Of a DNA stretch of 9,478 nucleotides, positions 1 to 5,470 are shown in pieces. Source of the stretch: Lentisphaerota bacterium (GTDB taxonomy: Bacteria > Verrucomicrobiota > Lentisphaeria > Oligosphaerales > Oligosphaeraceae); contig JAAZIY010000304.1 of NCBI GenBank assembly GCA_012800625.1, positions 1 to 9,478 on the forward strand. The letters are read 5' to 3'. Position 1 is the first letter of the stretch, and every line of letters begins with the position of its first letter. Both the position numbers and the translations under genes were made by a program. Below the pieces are notes generated by a model. That model saw only the letters and a program-made list of their open reading frames with translations. It made no database searches and had not been told where the DNA came from.

Positions 1-90
1 CTGCTGGACCTTAAAAAGAGCGGGCATATCTCTGAAAAGGTGTTTATGAAAATCGCCAGAGAGAATGCCATTAGGCTGCTGGGGCTTTAA
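1..90 (+). CDS. C-terminal end of a probable amidohydrolase-like protein (5' truncated)
   Basis: The window opens inside a reading frame (frame 1) that runs to a TAA stop at 88-90, leaving only the last 29 residues. The tail reads as a helix of the form SEKVFMKIARENAIRLLGL. A closing 'NA.RLLGL' helix is typical of the C-terminus of TIM-barrel amidohydrolases (Amidohydro_2 type), where it packs against the barrel after the last catalytic Asp. No catalytic residue lies in the visible part, so the family call rests on this short tail alone. It is on the same strand as the downstream ABC operon but about 400 bp away, so it is probably a separate unit. Coding is fairly secure because the frame is open from base 1; the function is tentative. 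Confidence 0.45.
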   Translation: MLDLKKSGHISEKVFMKIARENAIRLLGL

Positions 91-178
91 TTCCTGGGAG
101 CCTGGACGGCGGCAGGCACAAGTCCGCTAAGTCACAAGGCCGGGAAATACCGTAGGCAAGGCATAAAAACACTGCCCC

Positions 179-198
179 GCCTTCGTGCGCCTTCGTGT
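179..198 (-). repeat. Decamer cluster A1 (2 units, reverse)
   Basis: Two adjacent 10-bp units at 179-188 and 189-198. Read on the minus strand they are GCACGAAGGC and ACACGAAGGC. They match the repeat found in every long spacer of this window, here pointing away from the ABC operon. Confidence 0.75.
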
Positions 199-221
199 GC
201 CCCCGTCTAGTTTAGAGCCCA

Positions 222-290
222 TCCAAAAAGGTGGCCTGGCTGGATTTTGGACACGAAGACACACTAAAACACACGAAGGCACACTAAGGG
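222..290 (+). repeat. Decamer cluster A2 with leading core/head module
   Basis: Four exact-period units follow one another: 251-260 ACACGAAGAC, 261-270 ACACTAAAAC, 271-280 ACACGAAGGC and 281-290 ACACTAAGGG. They are preceded by a 29-bp leader (222-250) that starts TCCAAAAAGG, contains CTGGCTGG at 236-243 and ends TTTTGG. TCCAAAA (222-228) and TTTTGGA (245-251) are inverted repeats that could form a stem. Bases 222-267 match 7563-7608 without gaps at 40 of 46 positions, so the conserved element is longer than the decamers alone. Confidence 0.85.
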
Positions 291-291
291 C

Positions 292-327
292 CCCTTAGTG
301 TCCTCCCCCCTTCGTGTGCCTTTGTGG
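292..327 (-). repeat. Decamer cluster A3 (3 units, reverse)
   Basis: Reverse-orientation units lie at 292-301, 308-317 and 318-327. On the minus strand they read ACACTAAGGG, ACACGAAGGG and CCACAAAGGC. A six-base pyrimidine spacer (302-307) interrupts the 10-bp phase. The cluster faces A2 head-on, giving an inverted-repeat arrangement centred near 291-294. Confidence 0.75.
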
Positions 328-449
328 TTCAAGGGCTTTTTGGACGCGGTGTAGTTTAACCGGGCATATTGTTCTTCAGCCGCTGTTAATGTTGCCAGTT
401 CATGGCACCAAGTGGAAATTCAGGTGTCAAAGAGAGCTGTTGTGTTTAT

Positions 450-470
450 TGCGGGTTGCCCGCATATTTT
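450..470 (+). terminator. Possible weak terminator or leader hairpin before the ABC operon
   Basis: GCGGG (451-455) and CCCGC (459-463) pair around a TTG loop. A flanking T-A pair (450/464) makes a 6-bp stem. It is followed by TATTTTATT. The stem is short, so this may be the terminator of the upstream gene, an attenuator, or chance. A poor promoter-like pair, TTGTGT (440-445) and CATATT (463-468) at 17-bp spacing, overlaps it, so the site could instead be the operon promoter. Confidence 0.3.
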
Positions 471-481
471 ATTCACATGTT

Positions 482-486
482 AGGAG
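482..486 (+). promoter_or_regulatory. Ribosome binding site that sets the ABC ATPase start at 498
   Basis: AGGAG lies 11 nt upstream of the ATG at 498, and a purine-rich AAAAGGG adjoins it. This site favours 498 over the in-frame ATGs at 402 and 477. Confidence 0.6.
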
Positions 487-497
487 ATGCAAAAGGG

Positions 498-1457
498 ATG
501 ATTAAAACAATCGAAGTGCAGAAGTCCTTTGGCTCCTCTCTGGCGGTTGACCGAGTTTCCTTCGAGGTCAAAAAAGGAGAGGTGCTGGGCTTTCTAGGCC
601 CCAACGGCGCGGGCAAGTCGACGACGATGCGCATGATCACCGGCTTTTTGCCCTTGTCTGGCGGGAAAATCCTGATTGGCGGCCATGACATCGAGGAGCA
701 GCCCTTGCAGGCCAAGCGGCTCATGGGGTATTTGCCGGAGAACGCGCCGGCCTACGCCGATATGTCGGTGCTCGGCTTTTTGCGTTTTATCGCCAAGATT
801 CGCGGTTTGAAAGCGGTTGAGGCCGAGGCTGCAGTAGAGAAGGCGATAGCCACCTGTCATCTGGAGAAAGTGCGTTTTCAGATTATCGACACGCTTTCGA
901 AGGGTTATTTACACCGGGTTTGCTTTGCGCAGGCCATATTACACGATCCCCCCATTTTAATTTTAGACGAGCCTACTGACGGTCTGGATCCCAATCAGAA
1001 GCATGAGATGCGCCAGCTCATCAAGGAGATGGGCAAGCACAAGGCCATCATTGTCTCCACACACATTTTAGAAGAAGTCGAGGCTATCTGCACTCGGGTC
1101 ATCATCATAGACCAGGGCAAGCTGGTATTCAACGGCAGCCCCGATGAGCTATTGGCACAATCCCCGCAGTCCGGCCAAATAAGCCTGCGCGTTCTGGGTC
1201 GCAAGCCCGAGGAGCTGCGCGAGAAGCTGAAAGACTTGCCCGGCCTGGGCACTGTTAGTATCAAGGAGGAAAAAGATGGCGCGCTGGCTGCCACGCTTAG
1301 CGCCAAGGCCGAAAAATCCCTGCCCGCCGCCAGGGTGGCCAGGCTGATGCAGGAAGCGAATTGGGAATTTGACCAGTTATATACCAGCAAGGGGCGTCTG
1401 GACGATGTGTTCCGGCGCATCACCAGTCTGGACAGCGCAGAGGAGGTGGCCAAATGA
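498..1457 (+). CDS. ABC transporter ATP-binding protein, GldA/ABC-2 type
   Basis: This 319-residue protein is the nucleotide-binding subunit that should drive the permease encoded immediately downstream. Visible motifs, in order: Walker A GPNGAGKST (34-42, Lys40); Q-loop region LPENAPAY; signature LSKGY (133-137), the form usual in GldA-like ATPases instead of LSGGQ; Walker B ILILDEP with Asp157 and Glu158; D-loop GLDP; and H-loop STH (His189). About 100 residues after the core form the extra C-terminal region common in ABC-2 exporters. The start at 498 is chosen because MIKTIEVQKSFG is a normal ABC N-terminus and has a Shine-Dalgarno site; the frame extends upstream without family-like sequence. 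The stop overlaps the next start by 4 bp (ATGA), implying translational coupling. Two oddities: the residues after the signature read LHRVCFAQ where relatives usually have a more basic RQRV/RRRV, and five TTA leucine codons cluster at about 900-1070. The substrate is unknown; 'GldA-like' does not imply gliding. Confidence 0.93.
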   Translation: MIKTIEVQKSFGSSLAVDRVSFEVKKGEVLGFLGPNGAGKSTTMRMITGFLPLSGGKILIGGHDIEEQPLQAKRLMGYLPENAPAYADMSVLGFLRFIAKIRGLKAVEAEAAVEKAIATCHLEKVRFQIIDTLSKGYLHRVCFAQAILHDPPILILDEPTDGLDPNQKHEMRQLIKEMGKHKAIIVSTHILEEVEAICTRVIIIDQGKLVFNGSPDELLAQSPQSGQISLRVLGRKPEELREKLKDLPGLGTVSIKEEKDGALAATLSAKAEKSLPAARVARLMQEANWEFDQLYTSKGRLDDVFRRITSLDSAEEVAK

Positions 1458-2188
1458 AAAACGCCATGACAATTGCAAGACGCGAGCTGGGCGGCTACTT
1501 CGCCTCGCCGGTGGCATATGTATTTCTCGTGATTTTCCTGCTTCTTACCGGGTTTTTCACTTTTATGATGGGCAATTTCTTTTTACGCAACGAGGCCAGC
1601 CTGATGAGCTTTTTCGTCTGGCATCCCTGGCTTTACATGCTGCTGGTTCCTGCGGTGGGCATGCGTCTGTGGGCTGAGGAGCTGCGCATGGGCACCTTGG
1701 AGCTTCTTTTCACCATGCCGGTCACTCCCGGGCAGGCCATCTGGGGCAAGTTTTTGGCCGGCTGGGTTTTTCTCGGTCTGGCACTGCTGCTCACCCTGCC
1801 CATGGTCTTCACGGCATATTATTTGGGTCAGCCCGACGGCGGTCCCATTCTCACCGGCTACATCGGCAGTTTTTTAATGGCTGGTGCTTATTTGGCCATT
1901 AGCGGCATGACTTCGGCCTGCACGCGCAACCAGGTTATCAGCTTTATCACCTCGGTGGTTATCTGTCTGCTGCTGGTGCTTGCCGGCTATCCTCCAGTGA
2001 CCAATATATTGCTCAAGTGGGGCGCGCCCAATGCGATGGTCGAGTTTGCCGCCGGGCTGAGCGTGGTCTTCCACTTTGAAAGTATGCAGCGAGGTGTGCT
2101 CGACCTTAGAGACCTGGTTTACTTCTGCTCGCTGATCAGCTTTGCCATCTTCAGCACTGGCGTGCTGCTCAAAAGCAGACGGGCATAA
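1454..2188 (+). CDS. ABC-2 type permease, GldF-like
   Basis: This is a 244-residue polytopic inner-membrane protein, the usual size for the single permease of GldA/GldF-type transporters, which probably works as a dimer with the ATPase encoded just upstream. It begins with a cytoplasmic RREL..YFASPVAYV motif leading into TM1 (about 20-40), characteristic of the family. A second conserved block follows TM2: WAEELRMGTLELLFTMPVTP, the amphipathic coupling segment that contacts the ATPase. About six hydrophobic segments are visible, the last ending at a basic KSRRA tail. The ATG overlaps the ATPase stop, and AGGAGG at 1441-1446 sits 7 nt upstream. An alternative in-frame ATG at 1466 is less well placed. 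The substrate cannot be predicted. Confidence 0.92.
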   Translation: MKNAMTIARRELGGYFASPVAYVFLVIFLLLTGFFTFMMGNFFLRNEASLMSFFVWHPWLYMLLVPAVGMRLWAEELRMGTLELLFTMPVTPGQAIWGKFLAGWVFLGLALLLTLPMVFTAYYLGQPDGGPILTGYIGSFLMAGAYLAISGMTSACTRNQVISFITSVVICLLLVLAGYPPVTNILLKWGAPNAMVEFAAGLSVVFHFESMQRGVLDLRDLVYFCSLISFAIFSTGVLLKSRRA

Positions 2189-2205
2189 TCGGGCGAAAAC
2201 TTCTG

Positions 2206-2212
2206 AAAGGAG
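2206..2212 (+). promoter_or_regulatory. Ribosome binding site for the GldG-like gene
   Basis: AAAGGAG lies 12 nt before the ATG at 2225. An out-of-frame ATG at 2215 opens only six codons before TGA (2233-2235) and overlaps the true start. It is too close to the site (2 nt) to be efficiently used, so 2225 is preferred. Confidence 0.6.
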
Positions 2213-2224
2213 CAATGAATACAC

Positions 2225-4123
2225 ATGAGCATTGAAAAAAAGAAATTAGCCGCAGTGATGAGTTCCCTGGCAGGGGTGCTCATCTTTGCGCTTATCATTA
2301 TCATTATCAACCGGCTGTTTAACCCGGTCAATGTGCGCCTGGACTGCACGGACGGCAAGGTCTATACCCTCTCGCAGGGTACCAGGCAGATACTGCAAGG
2401 TCTGGACAAGCATGTCAGCCTTAGGTTCTATTATTCGCGCGATGTGGCCAATATGCCGGTATACCTCAAAACCTACGCCTCCAGAGTCGAAAACCTGCTC
2501 GATGAATACAAAAGATTGGGCGGCAAGAACCTGGATGTAAAAAAACTCAATCCCAAGCCGGACTCCGACGAGGAGGACTCCGCCAATATGGACGGTATCA
2601 GCGGGCACTCGACCGACAGCATGGGGCTGGGGGATAAAATTTATTTGGGCATTGCGGTTAGCAGTGCCGGCAAAGTCCTCACGCTGCCTTTTCTCAGTCC
2701 GGACAAGGAGTCTTTGCTGGAGTATGAGCTTACCCGGGCTATCAGCCAGGTAAAGGTGAGCAAGAAGCCGCGCCTGGGCGTGATGAGCTCCATGCAGGTG
2801 ATGGGCGGCATAGATAATCCGCAGGCCATGATGATGGGACAGGGCGGCATGAAGCCGGCCTGGGCGGTGATCAACGAGTTGAAGCAGGCCTTCGAGGTGA
2901 GCGAGCTGCCCATGAACAGCGAGAGCATCTCCGAGGATATCAGCCTGGTGATGCTTATCCACCCCAAGGAGCTTTCCGAGGCAGCCATGTTCGCGCTGGA
3001 CCAGTTTGTCCTGCGCGGCGGGCGCCTGCTCGCCTTTCTGGACCCGCTCTGCATGGTGGATATGCAGAACCAGCAACAGCAGCAGTATATGCCGCCCATG
3101 CCCTCCAATCTGGACAGGCTTTTGCAGGCCTGGGGTCTGAGTTTCGACTCCGGCAAGGTAGTGGTGGACCGCAAGCTGGCTACGCGCATACGCACCGGAC
3201 AGGGCGCCGATGTCTTGCCCACCGTTATTACCCTGGGCAAGGAGGAGATCAGCAGCGAGGACCCGGCCACCGCCGCGCTAAGCAATATGCTGGTCTTCTG
3301 CGCCGGGGCCTTCAGCGGAGATCCTGCCGAGGGTCTAAGCAAGACAGTGCTGTTGCAAAGTTCGAGCGACGTGCAGCTTATGGAAAGCTTTATGACTCAG
3401 CGCGGCGGCGATGACATCCTGCGCGGCTTCCGCTCCGACGACCGCCGCAAGGACCTGGCCGTGAAGCTGGTGGGCAATTTCAAGACTGCCTTTCCGCAGG
3501 GCAGGCCGCCCAAGGAAGGCGAGGAGGCTGCCGAGCAGTCCGAGGATGCTTTTCTGAGTGAGTCCAGCCAGCCTGGCGCAGTGGTGCTGGTGGCTGATGC
3601 CGATATGCTCTACGATGCCTTTAGCGTGAGCAGCACCAATATCTTTGGCCAGACCATAGTGCAGCCCATCAATGACAACCTGAATTTCACCTTGAACATG
3701 GTGGAGAATCTGCTGGGTGACACGGCCTTGTTCCAAGTGCGCTCGAGAGCCACCGGAACCCGGCCTTTCACCAGGGTGAGGGACTTGCAGGCCGAGGCGG
3801 AAAAGCGCTTTCAGGATAAGATCGCGCGCATCGAGTCGGACCTGCAAAAGGTGCGCCAGGACATCAATGATTTGCAGCGCAAACGCCAGCCCGGCGAGCG
3901 CGAGCTGCTCTCCCGCGAACAGCGCGAGCTGCTCGGCAAGTTCCGCAAAAAGGAGGCCGAGGCCAAGCAGGAGCTGAAGCAGGTGCGCAAGCAGCTGCGC
4001 CAGGACATAGACAGCCTTGAGAACAATGTCATGCTGGTCAATATCGCCCTTATGCCCCTGCTCGTAATTGTGGGCGGCATAGTCTACGCAGTAGTTAAAC
4101 GCAGAAGGAATGTGCGTCGATGA
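2225..4123 (+). CDS. GldG-like ABC transporter auxiliary protein
   Basis: This 632-residue membrane-anchored protein matches the GldG / ABC_transp_aux plan. A cytoplasmic lysine-rich start is followed by a TM segment (about 10-28), then the conserved K-V-Y-T-L-S-x-G-T block (45-52), then a long periplasmic portion that includes a Met/Gly-rich stretch followed by a P-x-W...L segment usual in the family. A glutamine run (five Q) follows. Residues roughly 515-600 are highly charged with heptad-like hydrophobics, a probable long coiled coil. A second TM (about 602-624) and a basic KRRRNVRR tail follow. The topology predicts a large periplasmic domain held at both ends. It starts 36 bp after the permease stop and overlaps the next gene by 4 bp (ATGA at 4120), so it is cotranscribed and likely part of the same complex. 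The biochemical role of these auxiliary subunits is unsettled. Confidence 0.9.
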   Translation: MSIEKKKLAAVMSSLAGVLIFALIIIIINRLFNPVNVRLDCTDGKVYTLSQGTRQILQGLDKHVSLRFYYSRDVANMPVYLKTYASRVENLLDEYKRLGGKNLDVKKLNPKPDSDEEDSANMDGISGHSTDSMGLGDKIYLGIAVSSAGKVLTLPFLSPDKESLLEYELTRAISQVKVSKKPRLGVMSSMQVMGGIDNPQAMMMGQGGMKPAWAVINELKQAFEVSELPMNSESISEDISLVMLIHPKELSEAAMFALDQFVLRGGRLLAFLDPLCMVDMQNQQQQQYMPPMPSNLDRLLQAWGLSFDSGKVVVDRKLATRIRTGQGADVLPTVITLGKEEISSEDPATAALSNMLVFCAGAFSGDPAEGLSKTVLLQSSSDVQLMESFMTQRGGDDILRGFRSDDRRKDLAVKLVGNFKTAFPQGRPPKEGEEAAEQSEDAFLSESSQPGAVVLVADADMLYDAFSVSSTNIFGQTIVQPINDNLNFTLNMVENLLGDTALFQVRSRATGTRPFTRVRDLQAEAEKRFQDKIARIESDLQKVRQDINDLQRKRQPGERELLSREQRELLGKFRKKEAEAKQELKQVRKQLRQDIDSLENNVMLVNIALMPLLVIVGGIVYAVVKRRRNVRR

Positions 4124-5289
4124 AAAAGAAACAACTTATCATTTTAATTGTTGCCGCAGTGCTGCTGGGCGGCATCTATTTTTGGCAGAACTCGAGCCGC
4201 AGTTCGGACTGGCAGGGCGGCGAGGGAGCCGCCAGCGAGTTTATTATGCCCGACTTTGAGTTCGAGAAGGTCTACAGCGTGCGCCTGGAAAAGGAGAACG
4301 ACGACGAGGCGCTTACCTTGCAGCGCGGCGAAAAAGGCTGGGGACTGCAGGAACGCTACGGTTATCCCATAGACCAGTCTAGCCTGCAGACCCTGTTCAT
4401 GGACCTGCTCGAGACTAAGGTGGCTCAAAGGCTGGTCCTGAATCAGGAGCAGCTCGAAGAGCTGGGGCTGGCGCAAGGCTCGCGGCTGATGAAACTGCTC
4501 GACAAGGACGGCAAACTGCTCGGACAGCTGCGCTTTGGACGCAAGCATGAACGCGAGTCGGAGATGCCGGCCATGCCCTATGGCGGCGGTGGAAATATTC
4601 CGCTGGGACGTTTCATGGAGCTGGACGGCGGCGACTATATCCTGGCAGCCAACACCTTCAGCCGGGTTGACGATGACATGAAGCAATGGCTCGACAAGGA
4701 ATTTTTCAAGGTCAGCGACCTTAAAAAGGTCAGCCTGCGTCAGGCCGGCGAGCTGCTCTGGGAATTGTCGCGCGACAGCAAAAGCGCCGACTTGAGCCTG
4801 GCCGGAGAGGGTCCGCCCGAGGGCAAGGAGATTGACAGCAGCAAGCTCAACGCCGTTAAAAATGCCTTTTCCTGGATACGCTTCAATGATGTGGCCGACC
4901 CCGCTGCCGAGGCCGAAAGCATAGGCATGGACCAGGCCAAAACTCTGCAGATAGTCGATTTCGACGATTTTGTCTACACCTTGCAGATCGCCGCCCTGAA
5001 GGACGGCAAACAGCATCTGCAAGTCGCGGTCAGCTGGCAGGGGGAAACCGAAAGACAGCCCGGCGAAGACGAAAAGCCCGAGGACAAGCAGCGCCTGGAT
5101 AGCGAGTTCGCCGCCAAGCTGCGTGAGCGCCAGGAAAAGGCAAAGGAACTCAAGGAGCGCCTGAGCGGCTGGACCTACATAGTCGGCGCCAGCAGCCTGG
5201 ACAGCGTGAATGTGGCCCGCGATGACTTCTTCAAGGACAAGCCCAAGCCGGTCGAGGAAGACAAGGCCGAGGCCGAGAAGGAGGACTGA
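4120..5289 (+). CDS. DUF4340 domain-containing membrane-anchored protein
   Basis: This 389-residue protein has a short basic N-terminus (MKKKQ), one hydrophobic segment (about 6-22, ending YFWQNSS) and a long soluble, presumably periplasmic, part. The block beginning near residue 45 (VYSVRLEKENDDEALTLQR, then GWGLQERYGYPID) is the typical opening of DUF4340: a beta strand, a charged turn, then 'W.L..P...D' and a helix (SSLQTLFMDLLETKVAQRLV). DUF4340 proteins commonly sit directly after GldG-like genes and are thought to act with them. The C-terminus is very rich in Glu, Lys and Asp and is probably disordered. Its ATG overlaps the preceding stop, with AAGGA at 4105-4109. A strong terminator 58 bp downstream marks it as the last gene of the operon. 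Its molecular activity is unknown. Confidence 0.88.
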   Translation: MKKKQLIILIVAAVLLGGIYFWQNSSRSSDWQGGEGAASEFIMPDFEFEKVYSVRLEKENDDEALTLQRGEKGWGLQERYGYPIDQSSLQTLFMDLLETKVAQRLVLNQEQLEELGLAQGSRLMKLLDKDGKLLGQLRFGRKHERESEMPAMPYGGGGNIPLGRFMELDGGDYILAANTFSRVDDDMKQWLDKEFFKVSDLKKVSLRQAGELLWELSRDSKSADLSLAGEGPPEGKEIDSSKLNAVKNAFSWIRFNDVADPAAEAESIGMDQAKTLQIVDFDDFVYTLQIAALKDGKQHLQVAVSWQGETERQPGEDEKPEDKQRLDSEFAAKLRERQEKAKELKERLSGWTYIVGASSLDSVNVARDDFFKDKPKPVEEDKAEAEKED

Positions 5290-5309
5290 GGCTGCACTCG
5301 CGTTTTTGG

Positions 5310-5349
5310 ACACTAAGACACACTAAGAGACACTAAGACACACCAAAAA
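5310..5349 (+). repeat. Decamer cluster B (3 units plus a degenerate fourth)
   Basis: The units are ACACTAAGAC (5310-5319), ACACTAAGAG (5320-5329) and ACACTAAGAC (5330-5339). A decayed copy ACACCAAAAA (5340-5349) runs into the left arm of the terminator. The cluster is led by TTTTTGG (5303-5309), the same head as in other clusters. It lies only 20 bp past the DUF4340 stop, so it falls within the transcribed 3' end of the ABC mRNA. Confidence 0.8.
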
Positions 5350-5381
5350 GAGGCGGCTCGAAGAGCCGCCTCTTTATTTTT
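5347..5381 (+). terminator. Strong intrinsic terminator closing the ABC operon
   Basis: AAAGAGGCGGCTC (5347-5359) and GAGCCGCCTCTTT (5363-5375) pair perfectly over 13 bp around a GAA loop, followed by ATTTTT (5376-5381). The GC-rich stem core, A-tract before and U-tract after fit a rho-independent terminator. The A-rich left flank means it may also work weakly on the opposite strand. Confidence 0.92.
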
Positions 5382-5411
5382 AGTATGCCTGGTTTCATCG
5401 GCTGCTTCGGC

Positions 5412-5439
5412 TTGCACTTTGTCTCGCAACGATTATCTT
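5412..5439 (+). promoter_or_regulatory. Candidate promoter for the PD40 gene
   Basis: TTGCAC (5412-5417) and TATCTT (5434-5439) are spaced 16 bp apart, between the terminator and the gene. Each hexamer only partly matches sigma70 consensus. A start near 5446 would leave a leader of about 25 nt containing the ribosome site. The position is sensible but the match is weak. Confidence 0.3.
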
Positions 5440-5470
5440 TAGGTTATTGTAATCATTCACGGAGACCCAG

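Larger units (their letters stand above)
91..497. other. Non-coding spacer rich in decamer repeats
   Basis: This roughly 400-bp gap holds no convincing gene. An ATG at 402 is in frame with the ABC ATPase, but the 32 codons it would add do not look like an ABC N-terminus. Bases 91-178 show nothing recognisable. Bases 179-327 hold three clusters of the decamer repeat described separately, two reversed and one forward. An orphan TTTTTGGAC head without decamers sits at 337-345. A small GC hairpin followed by an AT-rich tract lies at 450-470, just ahead of the ABC ribosome site. Confidence 0.7.

Noticed and set aside
179..327. CRISPR array
   Set aside because: The units are 10 bp with no unique spacers, appear in both orientations, and have no cas genes nearby.
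402..497. N-terminal extension of the ABC ATPase from the ATG at 402
   Set aside because: The 32 added residues are unlike ABC N-termini. The start at 498 has a ribosome site and a standard family beginning.
314..505. Small + strand frame (63 codons) ahead of the ABC operon
   Set aside because: It overlaps the start of the ABC ATPase, starts inside the decamer region, lacks a ribosome site and encodes no recognisable protein.
2246..3076. Antisense open frame of 276 codons opposite the GldG-like gene
   Set aside because: Low-complexity, His/Gln/Leu-rich shadow translation with no family motif, inside a clear gene.
4144..5313. Long antisense open frame (389 codons) opposite the DUF4340 gene
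   Set aside because: It mirrors a well-supported coding frame. Such antisense frames arise from GC-rich codon bias, and the translation shows no recognisable domain.
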